NCBI GenBank assembly: GCA_017545535.1
Contig: JAFWMS010000015.1
Coordinates: 1-42,467, forward strand
Direction of reading: 5' to 3'
Origin: Clostridia bacterium
GTDB lineage: Bacteria > Bacillota > Clostridia > Christensenellales > CAG-138
DNA length: 42,467 nucleotides
This document shows positions 7,949 to 16,053 of this stretch, piece by piece (the first letter of the stretch is position 1; each line of letters starts with the position of its first letter). A program made the translations under genes and the position numbers. The notes beneath the pieces are model-generated. The model ran no database searches, had not been told where the DNA came from, and saw only the letters and a list, made by a program, of their open reading frames with translations.

Positions 7949-8605
7949 ATGTCGGTAAGACTGGAAGTCTGGGGCGATTACGCATGCTTCACCCGTCCGG
8001 AAATGAAGGTCGAGCGCGTCAGCTATGACGTCATGACGCCTTCCGCCGCGCGTGGTATCTTGGAGGCCATTTTCTGGCATCCGGGGATGAAGTATGTGAT
8101 CGATCGCATCCATGTGTTGTCCCCCATAGCGTTTGCAAACATCCGCAGAAACGAGGTGAAATCAAAAGTCTCGGCGTCTGCGGTATATGAGCATATGACA
8201 GGGGGAGGCAAAGATCTGTACCTAAACACTTCGGAAGACATTCAGCAGAGGGCGGCGATGGTCCTTCAGAACGTGCGATACGTCATCGATGCACATTTTG
8301 AACTGGTCCCGGATAAGATGGGAGCGGGCGATAACGTAGGCAAGTTCTCTGAAATGCTGAAGCGGCGGATCGAAAAGGGTCAGTGCTATCACAGGCCCTA
8401 CTTTGGCTGCCGTGAATTCCCTGTTCAGTTCCAGATGTGGGAAGAAAAGGATATCCCAGCAGCATATCCGAACGAAACAAGGGACCTGGGGTTCATGTTG
8501 TTCGACATGGATTACCGTGACCCGCAAAATATCCGTCCGATGTTCTTCCGAGCAACGCTGGAAAACGGAGTCCTTGACCTCAGAAATGTGGAGGTGCTGC
8601 AATGA
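7949..8605 (+). CDS. cas5: Cas5, type I-C (crRNA-processing Cascade subunit)
   Basis: A 218-residue Cas5. In type I-C, which lacks Cas6, Cas5 cuts the pre-crRNA in the repeat and then caps the crRNA 5' handle. The N-terminus SVRLEVWGDYACFTRPEMK and the SYDVMTPSAARGILEAIFWH block are characteristic of I-C Cas5 proteins, followed by INRIH-like DRIHVLSPIAFANIRRNEV. The ATG has a good ribosome site (GAAGGGAG) and follows cas3 by 47 nt. The stop overlaps the cas8c start (ATGA). The length is close to the family norm and no damage is seen. Confidence 0.94.
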   Translation: MSVRLEVWGDYACFTRPEMKVERVSYDVMTPSAARGILEAIFWHPGMKYVIDRIHVLSPIAFANIRRNEVKSKVSASAVYEHMTGGGKDLYLNTSEDIQQRAAMVLQNVRYVIDAHFELVPDKMGAGDNVGKFSEMLKRRIEKGQCYHRPYFGCREFPVQFQMWEEKDIPAAYPNETRDLGFMLFDMDYRDPQNIRPMFFRATLENGVLDLRNVEVLQ

Positions 8606-10350
8606 TCCTTCAAACATTGGCAGCGTATTATAAGTTTTTAGTGCTGCAGGAGAAGCTGGATCGTCCCGGCTGGAACAAAGTCAAGGTCTCATTTGCTCTG
8701 GGACTGGACGAAAACGGAAATCTCATTCGGATCCATTCCCTTCGGGAAGAACGGGAATTGGAAAAAAAGAGGGTGCTGATGCCGAGAGAAATGACGGTTC
8801 CGGCTCCGGCGAAGCGAACCGTAGGGATCAAAGCGAATTTCCTGTGTGATAACTCGTCCTATTTTCTCGGGATCGACAGCAAAGGGAAACCGGAGCGTGC
8901 GCTTTCCTGCTTTCAGGCAGCAAAAGAGCTACATCTTTCGCTTATGAACAACATTGAAACACCCTGCGCCATCGGGGTCAGACGGTTTTTCGAGCAATGG
9001 GCCCCTCAGAATGCTGTCGAACGACTGAAAAATGATCCCTACTATGAAGAGATCCTGCAGGGTGGAAATCTCGTTTTCATGGTCGGTGACTCTTTTCCGC
9101 AAAAGGATCCTTTGATCGAAAGCGCATGGCAGTCCGCCTATGATGGTGTCTCTGAAGAGGAAAAGGGAGAATTGGATAGGTGTCTGATCACCGGTGAAGC
9201 GACCATTCCGGAAAAGATCCATCCGTCCGTGAAAGGCATCCCCGGTGCACAGTCAAGCGGCGCTGCCCTGGTTTCTTTCAACGCTCCGTCGTTCTGCTCA
9301 TACGGAAAGGAACAGAATCTGAACGCCCCAGTCGGAAAACAGGCTGCGTTCGCCTATACGACGGCGCTGAATTATCTGATTGCGGACAGGGATCATCGTA
9401 AACTGTTTGGCGATACGACGGTCGTATACTGGGCGGATACCGGTGAAACGGAATATCAGGATGCATTCTCTGCCCTGTTGGATTGTGCCGGAAAGGGCTT
9501 GACCGATCGGGATCTCAGCGACGCCATGCAGAAGCTTTCTCAGGGATTGGCGATCAACTGGGAGGGCAACATGCTGAACCCGGATCGTCCGTTCTATGTT
9601 CTTGGGATCTCTCCCAATGCAGCGAGACTGTCGGTCCGCTTTTTCCTGCAGAACTCCTTTGGCGAGATCGTACAGCATTTGCAGCAGCACGCGGAACGTA
9701 TGGAAATCGTTCCGGACAGAAAGACGGACTATCGAATGATCCCACTGTGGCGGCTGGTGAAAGCGACCGTGAATGAGAAGTCCAAGGATATGATGCCGCC
9801 GCCAAAAATGACAGGAGAAACGCTGCGGGCGATCCTGACGGGCGGAAGGTATCCGGCCACCCTGTTTAACCAGGTCCAGCTTCGTATCAAGGCGGATCGG
9901 GAGCTGGCATGGGAGCGGATGGCGATCGTAAAAGCGTATCTATTGCGAAACAGCACAGATGAGAGAATAAAGGAGGGACTGACCGTGCAGTTGAATAACC
10001 AAACCACCTATCAACCGTATCTGCTTGGCAGATTGTTTGCCGTGCTGGAAGCGATCCAGGAGAAGGCTAACCCCGGGATCAATGCAACCATCAAGGACAA
10101 GTATTTTACGTCGGCCTGTGCAACGCCCAATGTCGTGTTCCCCATTCTGCTGAATCTGAAGGACAAGCATCTGAAGAAGTTGGACGGCGGGATTCGGGTT
10201 TACTATGACAGGCAGGTGTCCGAGCTGATGGGGCAGCTGACAGAAGATTATCCGGCCCACCTGTCGCTGCAGGATCAGGGCGTGTTCCAGATCGGGTATT
10301 ATCATCAAAAGCAAAAGAGATTTGAGAAAAAGAATCAGGAGGAAGCATAA
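8602..10350 (+). CDS. cas8c: Cas8c (Csd1), large Cascade subunit
   Basis: A 582-residue Cas8c/Csd1 protein, the large subunit of type I-C Cascade responsible for PAM recognition and R-loop stabilisation. Typical family blocks are the N-terminal ILQTLAAYYKFLV, the central FLCDNSSYFLGIDSKGKPER, LVSFNAPSFCSYGKEQNLNA, YWADTGETEYQDAF, and FYVLGISPNAARLSVRFFLQ, then a helical C-terminal part. In other I-C systems the 3' part of cas8c can also make a small Cas11 subunit by internal initiation; an AGGAGGG-type site with later starts is possible but I could not fix one. The start overlaps the cas5 stop by 4 nt. Length is normal. Confidence 0.95.
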   Translation: MILQTLAAYYKFLVLQEKLDRPGWNKVKVSFALGLDENGNLIRIHSLREERELEKKRVLMPREMTVPAPAKRTVGIKANFLCDNSSYFLGIDSKGKPERALSCFQAAKELHLSLMNNIETPCAIGVRRFFEQWAPQNAVERLKNDPYYEEILQGGNLVFMVGDSFPQKDPLIESAWQSAYDGVSEEEKGELDRCLITGEATIPEKIHPSVKGIPGAQSSGAALVSFNAPSFCSYGKEQNLNAPVGKQAAFAYTTALNYLIADRDHRKLFGDTTVVYWADTGETEYQDAFSALLDCAGKGLTDRDLSDAMQKLSQGLAINWEGNMLNPDRPFYVLGISPNAARLSVRFFLQNSFGEIVQHLQQHAERMEIVPDRKTDYRMIPLWRLVKATVNEKSKDMMPPPKMTGETLRAILTGGRYPATLFNQVQLRIKADRELAWERMAIVKAYLLRNSTDERIKEGLTVQLNNQTTYQPYLLGRLFAVLEAIQEKANPGINATIKDKYFTSACATPNVVFPILLNLKDKHLKKLDGGIRVYYDRQVSELMGQLTEDYPAHLSLQDQGVFQIGYYHQKQKRFEKKNQEEA

Positions 10351-10351
10351 A

Positions 10352-11263
10352 ATGAAGGAAGCCATCAAAAACCGTTACGAATTCGTCATTCTGTTCGACG
10401 TGGAGAACGGAAATCCCAACGGCGATCCCGACGCGGGCAATATGCCGCGCATCGACCCTGAGACCAACCTCGGCATCGTTACGGACGTTTGTCTCAAGCG
10501 CAAGATCCGTTCCTATGTGGAGACGGTCAAGGAGGATGCCACGGGCTACCGCATCTATATCAAAGACGGCGTGCCACTGAACCGCAGCGACAATGAAGCC
10601 TTCAAGACCGTCGATATCCCGGATGCGGCGTCCATGAAAGCGGATGATCTGAAGAAGGCCATCAAACAGTCCGGCAAGGACGTAGATACCCTGGTCCGGG
10701 ACTATATGGTGGATAACTTCTTCGACGTGCGCACCTTCGGCGCGGTCATGACCACCATGATGAAAGGCAACCTGAACTGCGGCCAGCTCCGCGGCCCGGT
10801 GCAGCTGGGCTTTGCTCGCAGCGTGGACCCGGTCATCCCCCAGGAGATCACCATCACCCGTATTGCCATCACCACGGAATCGGACGCGGACAAAAAGAAC
10901 ACCGAGATGGGCCGCAAGTACATCCTGCCCTATGGCCTATATCGCTGCGAAGGCTATATCTCTGCGAACCTGGCCAGAAAGACCACAGGGTTCTCGGAGG
11001 AAGATCTGCAGCTCCTGTGGGATGCCATTCTCAATATGTTCGAGCATGACCATGCGGCGGGCCGCGGCAAGATGGCCGTCCGCAAGCTGATTATCTTCAA
11101 ACACGATTCTGAGCTTGGCAACGCTCCGGCACACAAGTTGTTCGATCTTGTGACCGTGGAGAAGAAAGCTGACGTCCAGGTCGCCCGCAGCTTTGCGGAT
11201 TACTCGTTCAATGTCGATACCGGATCACTGCCTTCCGGTGTTCATTGTGAAGTTCGGGAGTGA
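10352..11263 (+). CDS. cas7: Cas7 (Csd2), Cascade backbone subunit
   Basis: A 303-residue Cas7/Csd2, several copies of which coat the crRNA spacer in Cascade. The FVILFDVENGNPNGDPDAGN block followed by MPRIDPETNLGIVTDVCLKR near residues 10-50 is the family hallmark; DVRTFGAVM and QLRGPVQLGFARSVDPV follow in the usual order. I chose ATG 10352 because AGGAGGAAG lies just upstream; the open frame extends 10 codons further into cas8c. Codon use is visibly GC-richer than in cas3. The stop is only 20 nt before the first CRISPR repeat, leaving no room for cas4-cas1-cas2 or a leader. Confidence 0.95.
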   Translation: MKEAIKNRYEFVILFDVENGNPNGDPDAGNMPRIDPETNLGIVTDVCLKRKIRSYVETVKEDATGYRIYIKDGVPLNRSDNEAFKTVDIPDAASMKADDLKKAIKQSGKDVDTLVRDYMVDNFFDVRTFGAVMTTMMKGNLNCGQLRGPVQLGFARSVDPVIPQEITITRIAITTESDADKKNTEMGRKYILPYGLYRCEGYISANLARKTTGFSEEDLQLLWDAILNMFEHDHAAGRGKMAVRKLIIFKHDSELGNAPAHKLFDLVTVEKKADVQVARSFADYSFNVDTGSLPSGVHCEVRE

Positions 11264-11282
11264 TTACCGCACCCGCTGATTC

Positions 11283-11711
11283 GCCGCCCCCCGCGTGGGG
11301 GCGTGGATTGAAATGTGATATACCCCACTCCTTTCTTCGTGTCGATGGGTCGCCCCCCGCGTGGGGGCGTGGATTGAAATGGCAACGTGACCAGCACGGC
11401 CATCATCACCGTGCCGTCGTCCCCCGCGTGGGGGCGTGGATTGAAATAGCATGGGGTCCATGCCGGCCTGCACGGCCAGCGCGTCGTCCCCCGCGTGGGG
11501 GCGTGGATTGAAATTATGAGGGCGAGGTGTGCCCGGTATGCCACACCTTGTCGCCCCCCGCGTGGGGTTGTGGATTGAAATTGCACATTGACAGGAACAG
11601 TGTAGGTGGTGTTCGTTTCGCTCCTCTGCGTGGGGCGTGGATTGAAACAAGAAAACGCCTATCAATATTGCTAGGCGTGGGCACTCTCAAAACGAGAGTG
11701 AGGATTGAAAT
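11283..11711 (+). CRISPR. Type I-C CRISPR array, 7 repeats, decaying 3' end
   Basis: Repeats are 32 nt, start GTCGCCCCCCGCG and end GCGTGGATTGAAAT, the I-C form with a GC-rich stem and GGATTGAAAT tail. Copies: 11283-11314, 11349-11380, 11416-11447, 11483-11514, 11550-11581, 11617-11648 and 11680-11711. Spacers are 34-35 nt except the last (31 nt). The first copy has a GTC to GCC change, the fifth has GGGGTT for GGGGGC, the sixth is strongly altered and ends AAAC, and the seventh keeps only GGATTGAAAT plus a new stem (CACTCTC with GAGAGTG). Orientation agrees with the cas operon, so the array is probably the operon's tail. There is no leader. Confidence 0.97.
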
Positions 11712-11759
11712 CAGGTGGAAGTTAACAACACGTGTCAGCTGTTGAAGCTGATAATCTGA

Positions 11760-11794
11760 CCAGGAGCCAATCAGGGATCTAGCTCCTGGTTTTT
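11760..11794 (+). terminator. Terminator after the CRISPR array
   Basis: CCAGGAGC (11760-11767) pairs with GCTCCTGG (11782-11789), followed by TTTTT. It should end the cas-CRISPR transcript and separates it from the retron promoter. Confidence 0.85.
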
Positions 11795-11841
11795 ACATGT
11801 ATTTTCTCTGCACTCATGGATGGAACCTCTCGTTTGGGGAT

Positions 11842-11869
11842 TTACAGATGTTTGACCTGGCAGTATACT
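11842..11869 (+). promoter_or_regulatory. Likely retron promoter
   Basis: TTACAG (11842-11847), a 16-bp spacer and TATACT (11864-11869). Transcription would begin within a few bases of the a1 arm of the retron RNA at 11876, which is where a retron transcript should start. Confidence 0.55.
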
Positions 11870-11875
11870 AATCGA

Positions 11876-12015
11876 GACGTGTGGCAAGATCCTGTACTTG
11901 TGTTTCGCAAGTATTGACTAAAATGGTAGGGTTATTTGTTCTATATCTCTATTATTCTATATGGCAATGCTCTGGTAGTCTGCCGAGATCTTCGCATAAT
12001 GAGTTGCCACACGTC
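11876..12015 (+). ncRNA. Retron msr-msd RNA
   Basis: GACGTGTGGCAA at 11876-11887 and its exact inverse complement TTGCCACACGTC at 12004-12015 form the 12-bp a1/a2 stem that closes retron RNAs. Directly after a1 comes a G (11888) in the place of the branching guanosine. An msr hairpin follows, TACTTG and CAAGTA around TGTTTCG, the same GTTTCG-type loop as in retron Ec86. The rest (about 11920-12003) would be the msd template. The RT gene starts 30 nt after a2. Exact msr/msd borders are inferred, not seen. Confidence 0.8.
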
Positions 12016-12044
12016 ATTTTTCAGAAAAGGCCAGGCTAAACAGC

Positions 12045-13709
12045 ATGAAACTAATAAATGATATCAGTACACGATATGAGTTGGCAGATTTATTACATAT
12101 TCGACTCAGACCATTGGCATATGTTCTTTACATATCTAAGCCAAATTCGTACTATCGCACGTTTTATATTCCAAAAAAGAACGGTGACCTGCGAGAAATA
12201 CAAGCTCCGTGTGGAAAATTGAAATATATCCAACAGAGATTAATGGCGGAGCTTAACAATTACCAGGATTATCTCAGTAAAACACAAGGCATCAAGACAA
12301 ATATCGCTCATGCTTTTATAAAAAAGAAAAGCATTATTTCTAACGCAAGTATACATAAAAATAAAAGAATCGTCATTAATGTCGATCTAAAGGATTTCTT
12401 CCACACTATCCATTTCGGAAGGATAAAAGGTTTTTTTGAGAAAAACCATTTTTATCAGCTTCCTTCCGATATTGCCACAATGATTGCACAGATAACCTGC
12501 TATAATGGCCATCTGCCGCAAGGCGCTCCTTCATCACCTGTGATAACGAATTTAATATGTCAAGTGCTTGATTATAATATTCTCAGAATTGCAAAAAAAC
12601 ACCGCCTTGACTATACAAGATACGCAGATGACTTGACTTTTTCCACCAACAAAGGTGATTTCATGGACAATTATCAATCATTTATGACTGAATTGTCGAA
12701 AGAAATTGAAAGAAACGGTTTTATAATCAACGAAAACAAAACAAGACTTGTCAGACGGGAATCAAAGCAAACCGTTACAGGATTGACAGTAAATAAAAAG
12801 ATAAATGTTGATCGCTCATTTTATAAGTTAACAAGAGCGATGGCAGATTGTTTATATAAAACTGGTTCTTTCGATATTGATGGAGAACCGGGTACGATAA
12901 ATATGCTCGAGGGACGGTTTTCTTTTATTGATCAAATTGTACATTATAATAACATAAACGACGGGAAGAAACATGATTATCGCTCTTTATGCGCACGAGA
13001 AAGAGAGTATCAAAAGTTTTTGTTTTATAAGTATTTCTATGCTAATGAACGGCCTCTAATCATAACTGAAGGGAAAACGGATGTTCTTCATTTAAAAGCT
13101 GCTTTGAGGAAACTGTACCTACAATACCCCGATTTGATACAAAAAAAGCAAGATGGTAGTTTTGAATATAAAATCTCGTTCTTTCGAAGAACCAAAAGGA
13201 TGAAATATTTCTTTAACATAAGTCCAGATGGTGCCGACACAATGAAATCAATTTATCAATTCTATACCGGCAGAAATAATGTCCCTAATTATTTCCAAAC
13301 ACTGTCTGCTCGCAACATGGAAAATGCGGTGATTTTTCTTTTCGACAATGAAACGTGTAGTGAGCGACCATTAAAGAAATTCATGGATTGGGCGAAATTA
13401 CAAACGGCGCAAAGGACAGAATTAAAAAGCAAGCTGTACGCTCAATTAATTGATGATAGCAAATTGTATCTGGCAACCACACCGTTGCTTGCTGAAAAAA
13501 AAGAAACTGAGATAGAAGACTTATATCCGGAATCTGTGCAAAATATTAAGCTTAGCGGAAAAGAGTTTTGCAGAGCAAGTGTTTTTGATTCAGAACGATA
13601 TTACGGTAAGGACATTTTTTCGAAGTATGTTTATAATCACTATGACTCTATAGACTTTAGCGGCTTTGTTCCGTTATTGGATGCGATTAGAAATGCAATT
13701 CAATCATAG
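12045..13709 (+). CDS. Retron reverse transcriptase fused to TOPRIM domain
   Basis: A 554-residue protein. The RT part has the retron marks: NAxxH (SNASIHKNK, about residues 99-107), the catalytic YTRYADDLTFST with YADD near residues 193-196, QGAPSSPVITNL, and VTG (TVTGLTVNKK) near residue 243. From about residue 335 a TOPRIM-like domain follows: PLIITEGKTDVLHLKAAL with the glutamate, and VIFLFDNETC near residue 430 with the acidic pair. RT-TOPRIM fusions are the effector form of Ec67 (Eco2)-like retrons, abortive phage-defence systems in which msDNA and RT hold the toxic nuclease in check. The gene and its leader are markedly AT-rich compared with the cas genes and asnB, a sign of separate acquisition. 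Confidence 0.9.
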   Translation: MKLINDISTRYELADLLHIRLRPLAYVLYISKPNSYYRTFYIPKKNGDLREIQAPCGKLKYIQQRLMAELNNYQDYLSKTQGIKTNIAHAFIKKKSIISNASIHKNKRIVINVDLKDFFHTIHFGRIKGFFEKNHFYQLPSDIATMIAQITCYNGHLPQGAPSSPVITNLICQVLDYNILRIAKKHRLDYTRYADDLTFSTNKGDFMDNYQSFMTELSKEIERNGFIINENKTRLVRRESKQTVTGLTVNKKINVDRSFYKLTRAMADCLYKTGSFDIDGEPGTINMLEGRFSFIDQIVHYNNINDGKKHDYRSLCAREREYQKFLFYKYFYANERPLIITEGKTDVLHLKAALRKLYLQYPDLIQKKQDGSFEYKISFFRRTKRMKYFFNISPDGADTMKSIYQFYTGRNNVPNYFQTLSARNMENAVIFLFDNETCSERPLKKFMDWAKLQTAQRTELKSKLYAQLIDDSKLYLATTPLLAEKKETEIEDLYPESVQNIKLSGKEFCRASVFDSERYYGKDIFSKYVYNHYDSIDFSGFVPLLDAIRNAIQS

Positions 13710-13763
13710 TTGCAAGCATCGAAAAAAGCATAAAGGATTAAGCATGCTCCTTTTCTATCTTTG

Positions 13764-13808
13764 GAATATGGTCATTCGCTGCTGAATCAGTTATCACTAC
13801 TCGTACCA
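13764..13808. repeat. Putative att site, copy A
   Basis: First of three 45-bp direct repeats (others at 27192-27236 and 37586-37630). The most constant part ends CACTACTCGTACCA. It differs from each of the other copies at 4 of 45 positions. Read on the minus strand it encodes VRVVITDSAANDHI, matching the C-terminal tail of the recombinase at 37548-39059. It is followed 6 nt later by a terminator. It marks the right end of the defence block. Confidence 0.6.
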
Positions 13809-13814
13809 AAAAAT

Positions 13815-13843
13815 GACTCCCAAACCCTTGGGAGTCTTTTTTT
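13815..13843 (+). terminator. Terminator after att copy A
   Basis: GACTCCCAA (13815-13823) pairs with TTGGGAGTC (13828-13836), followed by seven T. It terminates plus-strand transcription from the retron side. A further perfect hairpin without T-tract, TTGGGTGCC with GGCACCCAA, lies at 13877-13897 just past the asnB stop. Confidence 0.85.
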
Positions 13844-13917
13844 ACAAGATTGGATTCGAACGGGCACGGTGGTGAATTGGGTGCCAGTGGCACCCAAGGA
13901 GACAAGAATAAAGTGAG

Positions 13918-15498
13918 TTACTGACCGCTCTTGCCGTAGTTGGACAGCACTCGGGCAGAGGGGTCGTCCACGTCGCAGCCGGGCCAGGTCCTATTGGGCA
14001 TCCAGTAGTCCGGGATCATACGCGCCTGGCCGGGATAGAACCGCTCGAACAGCTCGCGGTACAACAGGCTCTCCTTGGTGAAGGGCGGTCGATACGCATA
14101 TCCCGCGGCGCGCTCCCTGAATTCACTGTCGCTGTAGGTCCTCTCCGCCAGGGCCTTCAGGTCGTTGACCATGGAGTGGCCCACGGCGTCGGAGAAGGCA
14201 GCTTTCTGCCGCCAGAGGATCTCGTCGGGCAGGATATGATCGCCGGCGAAGGCCTTCCGGATCAGGTATTTGCCCATGTCGTGCCGGTTCATCTTCAGCT
14301 CCGGGTCGATGCTCATGGCGTAGCGTACAAACTTCAGATCGCCGAAGGGCACCCGCGCTTCCAGGCTGTTGACCGAGATGCAGCGGTCGGCCCGCAGGAC
14401 GTCGTAGACGTGGAGCTCCCGGATGCGCTTCTCCGCCTCCTCCTGAAAGGCCGCCGCATCCGGCGCGAAATCCGTATACTTATAGCCGAACAGCTCATCG
14501 GAGATCTCGCCCGTCAGCAGCACCCGGACGTCCGTGTGCTCATGGATCCACTTGCACACCAGATACATACCGATGCTGGCGCGGATGGTGGTGATGTCCC
14601 AGGTGCCGAGCAGCTCCACCACGGTGGGCAGGGCGTCCAGCACGTCCCGTTCGTTGATGATAACCTCCGTATGGTCCGACCCAATGTAGTCCGCCACCTG
14701 GCGGGCGTACTTTAAATCGATGGCGTCCACGTCCATGCCGATGGCGAAGGTACGGATGGGCTTATCCAACATACCTTGGGCGATGGCGCAGACCAGCGAG
14801 GAATCGAGGCCCCCCGAGAGCAGGAAGCCCACCGGCGCGTCCGCGTCCAGCCGCTTCTCGACGCCGTCCATCAGCAGCCGGCGGAGCTTCGGGCAGACCT
14901 CCTCCTCTTCCTTCATGGTGAAATAGCCCACGTAGGCAGGGTCAGCGTATCGGACGAACTGCCCGTTCACCCAATAGTGTCCGGGCGGGAAGGGTAAAAT
15001 GGCCTCACACAAGCCCAGCAGGTTCTTGGGTTCACTAGCAAAGGCCCATTCGCCGTTGGACAGCCGTCCATAGTATAAAGGACGGATGCCGATGGGGTCT
15101 CGGGCAGCGATGAGTTGTTGCTTCTTTCCGTCCCACAGGATCAGGGCGAACTCTGCATCCAGGGTCTTGAACATCTCCACGCCGTATTCGTGATACAGGG
15201 GCAGAAGAATCTCGCAATCCGACTGGCTCTTCAGGTCATATTTCTCCAGCAGCCGCTCCCGCAGGGGACGGAAGCCGTACAGCTCGCCGTTGCACACCAC
15301 CGCATCCTGATCGAGATGGAAGGGCTGCATGCCCCGCTCGTCGAGGCCCATGATCGCCAGGCGATGAAAGCCCAGGTATCCGCAGGGGATCTCCTCGAAC
15401 CGGCTCATGTCCGGACCTCTCGAGACGGTGCGGTCAAAGCACGCTTTCAATTTCTCTACGGGAATAGATTTGGTCGTGAAGCCGCAAATGGAACACAT
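13918..15498 (-). CDS. asnB: Asparagine synthetase, glutamine-hydrolysing
   Basis: A 526-residue AsnB making asparagine from aspartate, glutamine and ATP in the cytosol. I start at ATG 15496-15498 so that the catalytic Cys is residue 2 (MCSICGF), as the N-terminal nucleophile amidotransferase requires; GGAGG lies 8 nt upstream. The glutaminase half shows HRLAIMGLDERGMQPF and NGELYGF. The synthetase half has the PP-loop LLSGGLDSSLVCA near residues 225-237, then LLTGEISDELFGYKY and SLEARVPFGD. It is monocistronic, under a T-box leader and a consensus promoter. Length is close to the E. coli AsnB type (554). Confidence 0.96.
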   Translation of the reverse strand: MCSICGFTTKSIPVEKLKACFDRTVSRGPDMSRFEEIPCGYLGFHRLAIMGLDERGMQPFHLDQDAVVCNGELYGFRPLRERLLEKYDLKSQSDCEILLPLYHEYGVEMFKTLDAEFALILWDGKKQQLIAARDPIGIRPLYYGRLSNGEWAFASEPKNLLGLCEAILPFPPGHYWVNGQFVRYADPAYVGYFTMKEEEEVCPKLRRLLMDGVEKRLDADAPVGFLLSGGLDSSLVCAIAQGMLDKPIRTFAIGMDVDAIDLKYARQVADYIGSDHTEVIINERDVLDALPTVVELLGTWDITTIRASIGMYLVCKWIHEHTDVRVLLTGEISDELFGYKYTDFAPDAAAFQEEAEKRIRELHVYDVLRADRCISVNSLEARVPFGDLKFVRYAMSIDPELKMNRHDMGKYLIRKAFAGDHILPDEILWRQKAAFSDAVGHSMVNDLKALAERTYSDSEFRERAAGYAYRPPFTKESLLYRELFERFYPGQARMIPDYWMPNRTWPGCDVDDPSARVLSNYGKSGQ

Positions 15499-15527
15499 AA
15501 AAAGCACCTCCGTTCGTTGGTCGGCAA

Positions 15528-15786
15528 TCGTTCTGATATTTCAGGACGAATGCCGCCGCTCCGTGGTGCCACCTGATTTGCTTCTCTTTCCGGGCTCCAT
15601 CAAGCCCTGGCGGTTGTAACGTGCCGCCGTTCACGCCGCTCCTACTGGCTCCTCGCTTTCGGTTAGGGCTTGGAAGGGTTCTTCGCCTGAGGGCCCATAC
15701 GGGATTCTCACCGTCGCCCGCTCTCTTAAAATGCCGCCGCATCAGGGTACTTTGCTTCCGCATCGCTTTACTCTATGAAAAATATG
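15528..15786 (-). ncRNA. T-box leader of asnB, probably asparagine-specific
   Basis: The minus strand between the promoter and asnB carries the T-box signature CAGGTGGCACCACGGAG (complement of about 15556-15573). TCAGG and CCTGA flank it and can close the antiterminator-like stem. Upstream lies a long structured stem I with AGAGA and GGTG-type motifs. CCCTAACCG offers AAC as specifier, matching tRNA-Asn and the downstream gene, but the specifier assignment is tentative. The ribosome site GGAGGTGC just before TTTTT and the ATG may be masked in the off state. Confidence 0.75.
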
Positions 15787-15791
15787 GATGC

Positions 15792-15820
15792 ATCATAGCA
15801 CCGTTTGAAACGTTTGTCAA
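15792..15820 (-). promoter_or_regulatory. asnB promoter
   Basis: On the minus strand TTGACA (complement of 15815-15820), a 17-bp spacer and TATGAT (complement of 15792-15797). It is the best promoter match in the window and stands directly upstream of the T-box leader. An AT-rich tract follows upstream (15824-15846). Confidence 0.85.
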
Positions 15821-15931
15821 GAAATAATATATTATATATTGTTTTTTGTCGGAAAGGTATGCTACAATAGGCCATTATTTCCCGGACGTGCAGGCGGAGC
15901 AGGAAAAAGGTTGAATTGGACCAAATAATTC

Positions 15932-15972
15932 AAAAAACACGAAGCAGACGTCTGAAAGGCGCCTGCTTCGTG
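15932..15972 (-). terminator. Terminator of the purA-purB-fumC operon
   Basis: CACGAAGCAG (15938-15947) pairs with CTGCTTCGTG (15963-15972), and on the minus strand the stem is followed by TTTTTTG. The bases 15973-16053 between it and fumC, and 15847-15931 toward the asnB promoter, hold nothing else I can identify. Confidence 0.85.
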
Positions 15973-16053
15973 GTTTCAGGAGATGGATCATGATATGTAA
16001 AGAGCATTGCCTGCTCATTCCGGAAATTGACAGGATGCGGGATGTCAATTATC

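Noticed and set aside
13845..13900. tRNA-like TTCGAAC with a GGGTGCC/GGCACCC stem near the asnB end
   Set aside because: The flanking bases cannot form a 5-bp T-arm or acceptor stem on either strand, so no tRNA is called.
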